From Fragilaria crotonensis (taxonomy: Eukaryota; Bacillariophyta; Fragilariophyceae; Fragilariales; Fragilariaceae): DNA of 25,881 nucleotides. The DNA lies in contig JAKSYS010000781.1 in the NCBI GenBank assembly GCA_022925895.1, forward strand, positions 1-25,881, read 5' to 3'. Positions 21,468 to 25,881 of the stretch are shown here, piece after piece. The position numbers were made by a program, and so were the translations under genes. Every line of letters begins with the position of its first letter. Position 1 is the first letter of the stretch. A model generated the notes under the pieces. It did no database searches. It saw only the letters and a program-made list of their open reading frames with translations, and was not told where the DNA came from.

Positions 21468-21880
21468 GTACAAGTACTGTACTTGGTACTAGTACTACCT
21501 AAGAGATATGCATATGATATATGATACAAGTACCGGTAGATGTACGCTTACCGTAGAACTGTCATTGTCTGAGGGTACATGTACAAACTATGCATACAAA
21601 CTAGAATATGATGCGTCCGGAGTCCGGAGTCCGAAGTCAGGAGTCTCAGGAGTCAGGAGTAGACCGTAGCTATGGCATACATACTTGTATGATAGTGGAC
21701 TTGTACAGAATATTTCATACTGGAGTACAAGCACCTGGTACCAGGTACTTGCATCTGTGGGTAGTGAGGTCGGTACAGAATACAGAATGAGTTATGTACT
21801 AACATATGCATACAGTATATTAGTACCATGTACCAGTACTTCTCTACCAGTGTGTACTTGTATCATATGTACAAGTACCG
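21468..21880. repeat. GTAC-rich patches, palindromes and heptamer repeat
   Basis: I count nine GTAC tetramers in 21468-21594 and twelve in 21690-21880. Between them, 21615-21665 is a run of about six GTCCGGA-type heptamers, the first two perfect and the rest diverged (GTCCGAA, GTCAGGA). ACCTGGTACCAGGT at 21733-21746 is a perfect palindrome. GTACTTGTA (21854-21862) is inverted as TACAAGTAC (21870-21878) around a 7-nt loop. The patch ends about 350 bases before the glutamate synthase start. Confidence 0.8.
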
Positions 21881-22228
21881 CAACTTCGTCGTGATGAGAG
21901 ATTTTTAGTGGTCCACCGTCCGCAGTCCATCAGCCGTTCATTCCCTTTGTTGAAAAGATTTTGGGGTTCGGAACACCGGGCTGACCCGAAAGTTCATTCG
22001 ATCCGATCCTTCTGAGTTGGGTGCATTAAAAGTTGCTCTTGTTCCTACGGCGGAAGTTGGGTGATACTGTCCGAACTCGCCGAGTCCACGTTTCCCTTCT
22101 TTGCAATTGCTTCATTCTGAAGCTAGTCTGCTGTTCTTGCTCATTTCAGAGAGATTGACTTGATTGTCGACCCATTGATTTGATATTCTTATAGGCTATA
22201 CAGACACATTCATCAAGTCGATCCAACC

Positions 22229-25200
22229 ATGAGATATTCGTTGACAGCCACCTTAATGATGGCGGCATGCCTGCTAATGCTTTCTTGCCTTCTTCGCCGA
22301 GAGTGCCTGCCAAGATTTTGACTCGAAGCTCCAAATGGCCTTTACTACCGACAAACCATCAACATGTTCGATGGTCCGCGGGCACTCGTCAAGGAGCGTG
22401 ACGCATGTGGTGTCGGTTTCATCGCAAACACACACTCAGGTGGTGAGTTGGACGTGCTTATCGAGGAAGAAGGTCAAACGAGTCGACGTCGTGATGTTGA
22501 TTCTCTGCCTTTCTGTCCATCTGACATACTTTGCTCTCCTTCTTTGTCTCTTGGTTGCAGATGAATTTGGCAGTCACAAGGTCCTACAAGACGGTCTTTC
22601 GGCCCTCGGTTGCATGGAGCACCGCGGGGCTTGCGGAGGTGATGGTGTCTCAGGAGACGGTGCTGGTATCATGACACAAATTCCTTGGAAATTATTCCCC
22701 GAATTCCTCTCCGAAGGCAGCGCCCACAAGCCGGGTGTTGGAATGATCTTCTTGCCACAGAACGAGCAGCGACGAAACGATGTCAAGCAAGTCATTGAAG
22801 ATGTCTGCCGTGCCAACGAACTGGAGTTCATGGGATGGCGCGAGGTTCCAGTCGACCCTTCTGTTCTTGGTGAGATGGCCCGCAAAGCACAGCCAAGTAT
22901 GTGGCAATTCTTCGTCAAGGCCCCACCGCGTCTGGATTACGACGACGATTCCCGCGACGGCTTTGAGAGAACCCTATATTTGGTCAGACGTCGTTTCGAC
23001 GTCGAACGCAAATTGCGTGGACTTGTTTGGGAGGATGGCGATGGCGAAGTGTATGTGGCATCCTTCAGCTGTCGCACAATTGTATACAAGGGCATGGTCC
23101 AATCCAAGTTCTCCTCGGTTCTACAAAGATCTGCAAAATCCAGATTACACAGTTTGTCATTTATCACAGACGCTTCTCGACCAACACAAACCCGCGATGG
23201 CCCCTTGCCCAGCCTATGCGTGTTGTGGGTCATAACAGTGAAATCAATACCCTGCTGGGCAACGTAAACTGGATTAAGGCTCGAGAGGCTGCCAGGGTAT
23301 CCCAATCTCGTCAGAGTTTGATCTCGATGAAGACACTTCCTCAAGCTCCACGATCAATGGAGCCAACGGTGACTCCAAAGGGGATGTCCGCGATTTGGTT
23401 GACTATGACGCCACTGACAATATTGTGATGATGTGCAACACCCAAGATATCCCATCTGTCTTGGAGCCCCTCATCGACTTGGGCCGTTCAGACTCCGCCA
23501 ACTTAGATGCTGTCTTTGAACTCATGTGCCACTCTCGTCATCGTGCTCCTTGCGCCCTCATGGCGCTGGTCCCTACTGCGTATGAGAACTCTCCCGACTT
23601 AAAGGACAATCCCGAAATTGTCGATTTTTACAAATTCCACGGCGGCCTCTTGGAGGCTTGGGATGGTCCTGCCCTTCTCGTGTTTTCTGATGGAAAGTCA
23701 ATTGGTGCTTCTTTGGATCGAAACGGCCTTCGTCCTGCGCGATTTTCAAGAACTATCGATGGAACTGTTTACATGATGAGCGAAGGTCATTCCTGGTCTC
23801 GACGAGTCAACTATTATCGAAAGGGACGTCTAGGCCCAGGACAAATGATCAACGTCGACCTTGTTACTGGAGAATTCAAGGACAATATTAAAATCAAGAG
23901 CAGATTGCCTCCCGTAAGTGAACTGGGAAACTGTGATTTGAGAGCTATTCAATTTCTAACAGTCGTCACTACCATAGGTCATCCTTATGGAGATTGGATT
24001 CAACGCCAGAGAAAGGATGTCAAGAAGATGAAATTTGGTCCGATGAGCGTTTGTACGATGATCTCACTGCCACCTTTGCGCAAAGCACCTTTGGTTGGGG
24101 TCTGAGGACATCGGTATGCAGATAGCTGACATGGCTGGAAGCGGGAAGGAGACGACATATTCAATGGGAGATGACGCTCCTATCGCTGCCCTTTCAACAC
24201 GTCCTCAACCACTTTACAATTATTTCAAGCAACGCTTCGCTCAAGTCACCAACCCTCCTATTGATCCACTTCGCGAGGGTGTTGTGATGTCCCTTGCAAC
24301 GACGCTGGGTAAAAAGGAAAGCATCTACAAGGTTTCCGAGAAAGGTGCACGTTTGATCCACCTTGAATCGCCTGTCCTGAACGATTCGGAGATGGCCCTC
24401 ATCAAGGAGTATGCAAAGGAAGAAAATGGCGGGTTCAAGCAAGCTACTCACCACTCGCTTCGACCTCAAGCTCGGCCCCGAAGGAATCAAATCCGCCCTC
24501 GACAAACTGTGCGACGAAGCTGTCGCCGCTGTGATGGCATCGAAGTTGTCATTCTTAGCGACTTGGCTGAGACGCAGGCTGTACTTGACGAGACCAGCTA
24601 CATCCCACCTCTCTTGGCAGTTGGGGCCGTCCATCACAGACTCATTGATGAAGGGTTGCGCATGGACGCTGGTATTATTGCAGAAACTGGTGGGGCTTGG
24701 TCAACTCATCATTTCGCTTGCCTGGTAGGATACGGAGCAAACGCTGTGCACCCATACCTAGCTCTTGAGACTGTGAAACAATGGCATGGACAGGAGAAGG
24801 TTCAAAAGATGATGGAGTCCGGAAAGTTGACCAAGACATCCCTTGATGAAGCTCAACAGAACTATCGCAAGGCTGTTGAAGATGGTTTGCTTAAGATCCT
24901 TTCCAAGATGGGAATTTCTCTGCTACATCTTATTCCGGGCCCAAATCTTTGAAGCCATCGGACTCGGCGAAGAGACCATCGAGCGCAGTTTCAAAGGAAC
25001 CACTAGCCGTATCGGCGGGTTGACATTGAGCGACATTGCCCACGAAACTGTTATGATGCGCCCAGAGGTTGCTGCTGCAAAAACTAAGCTGATGAACTTT
25101 GGCTTCTACAAGCCGGTCCCTGCTCTTGGGGAATACCATGCTAACTCAGCTGATTTAGCTAAGCTCTTGCATGACGCGATCGGGATGGATAAAAAGGTCA

Positions 25201-25881
25201 GCGCTGCCACCAACCGGGATGAGCTCGAGAACGACGGAGTTAAGCCTAAGAGTGTTGCGAACTACGAGATCTTCAGAAAGAGTCTTGAGGTTGCACCTCT
25301 CGCAAATATCCGCGACTTACTTGATTTTGACTCGGATCGCCCCAGTATCCCAATCTCTGAAGTCGAGCCTGCGTCTGCTATCATGGCTCGTTTCTGCACT
25401 GGTGCCATGTCTCTTGGTGCTTTGAGTCGCGAGGCTCATGAAACTCTTGCCGTAGCTGTCAACCGCATAGGTGGAAAATCTAACTCTGGCGAGGGTGGGG
25501 AAGATGTCATTCGCGGAAAGCCCATCATGGATGTTGACGAGAAGGGCAGAAGTGCGACGTTTCCTCATCTTGCTGGTTTGAAAATGGAGATTCAGCGAAT
25601 TCCTACATCCACCAGGTTGCAAGTGGCAGATTCGGTGTAACACCTGAGTTTTGGTTACTGCTAAGCAATTGGAGATCAAGATGGCCCAAGGTGCGAAGCC
25701 TGGTGAGGGTGGTCCTCCCAGGACCAAAGGTCTCGAATACATCGCCGGCCTCCGCGCCAGTAAGCCAGGAGTCACCCTCATCTCGCCTCCACCTCACCAT
25801 GATATCTACAGTATTGAGGATCTTGCTCAGTTGATTCACGATCTTCACGCTTAACGAAAGGCTGGTGTTTCGGTCAAACTT
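22229..25881 (+). CDS. glsF: Plastid ferredoxin-dependent glutamate synthase, partial, many frame breaks
   Basis: The enzyme makes two glutamates from glutamine and 2-oxoglutarate with reduced ferredoxin, the second step of plastid ammonium assimilation. Exons are about 22229-22442, 22561-23913 and 23978 to beyond the window end. It opens with a signal peptide ([15 protein letters not shown]) and, one base out of frame, [15 protein letters not shown], a diatom plastid bipartite leader. The amidotransferase begins at [10 protein letters not shown] (catalytic Cys), then [43 protein letters not shown]; later [19 protein letters not shown] and the FMN-domain stretch [16 protein letters not shown], then [28 protein letters not shown] and the leader favour the ferredoxin over the NADH form. 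The iron-sulfur cysteines lie outside the window. About a dozen frame breaks (near 22272, 23115, 23158, 23292, 24040, 24097, 24432, 24532, 24922-24940, 25582, 25646, 25712-25735) interrupt it, mostly explained by lost bases. The intron 23914-23977 is in doubt: skipping it breaks frame, reading through does not. Confidence 0.85.

Larger units (their letters stand above)
21242..22228. other. Divergent intergenic region before glutamate synthase
   Basis: This region lies between two genes transcribed away from each other and so holds both promoters. It contains heptamer tandem repeats (21340-21364 and 21615-21665), two very GTAC-rich stretches (21468-21594 and 21690-21880), a 14-bp palindrome ACCTGGTACCAGGT at 21733-21746, and a hairpin at 21854-21878. 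The last 300 bases before the ATG are free of these repeats. No gene was found. Confidence 0.6.

Noticed and set aside
21468-21880. CRISPR array or centromeric satellite in the repeat-rich gap
   Set aside because: The repeats are short, irregular and without constant-length spacers or long monomers.
3511-25881. Programmed ribosomal frameshifting as a shared mechanism
   Set aside because: Break sites share no slippery heptamer or downstream structure and occur more than ten times in one gene; lost bases in the assembly explain them more simply.

Overview
The window looks like nuclear DNA of a stramenopile alga, most likely a diatom. Genes carry short GT-AG introns (61-118 nt) on both strands. 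The glutamate synthase begins with a signal peptide plus an ANAF/LP motif of the diatom plastid-targeting (ASAF) type. An organellar family-A DNA polymerase of the plant/protist type, a soluble adenylyl cyclase and a Crypton-type tyrosine-recombinase transposon fit the same group. I saw no tRNA, rRNA, CRISPR array or bacterial-style operon. Species is not determinable by eye.

Layout: 1-1033 intergenic with a dense GTAC patch; 1034-2248 (+) TPR/kinesin-light-chain-like protein, four exons; 2249-3510 intergenic; 3511-4718 (+) two-HMG-box protein; 4945-8189 (-) organellar DNA polymerase (exonuclease, two SAP-like motifs, polymerase); 8190-10504 intergenic with repeats and decayed coding patches; 10505-12632 (+) Crypton element (tyrosine recombinase plus GCR1_C-like domain); 13151-18093 (-) ADCY10-like soluble adenylyl cyclase of about 1,600 residues; 18094-19766 intergenic; 19767-20463 (+) PPIH-like cyclophilin; 20599-21241 (-) small two-helix membrane protein with a lysine-rich tail; 21242-22228 divergent intergenic region rich in GTAC and heptamer repeats; 22229-25881 (+) plastid ferredoxin-dependent glutamate synthase, cut off by the window end.

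The genes do not form one pathway. Two touch carbon/nitrogen physiology: the cyclase belongs to a family that elsewhere senses bicarbonate through cAMP, and glutamate synthase completes plastid ammonium assimilation. The polymerase serves organelle genome replication, PPIH-like cyclophilins belong to the spliceosome, and the HMG protein is chromatin-associated.

Two patterns cut across the window. First, most genes are interrupted by frame breaks that nearly all behave as lost single bases, often in short homopolymers, densest in glutamate synthase; uncorrected sequencing deletions are the simplest reading. Second, intergenic DNA on the 5' side of genes carries patches very rich in the tetramer GTAC, inverted repeats built on it and 7-bp tandem repeats, while the two short gaps between convergent 3' ends nearly lack them. 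No clearly new multi-gene system was found. The Crypton with its flanking hairpins, the intact-architecture soluble cyclase and the promoter-side GTAC patches deserve most attention.
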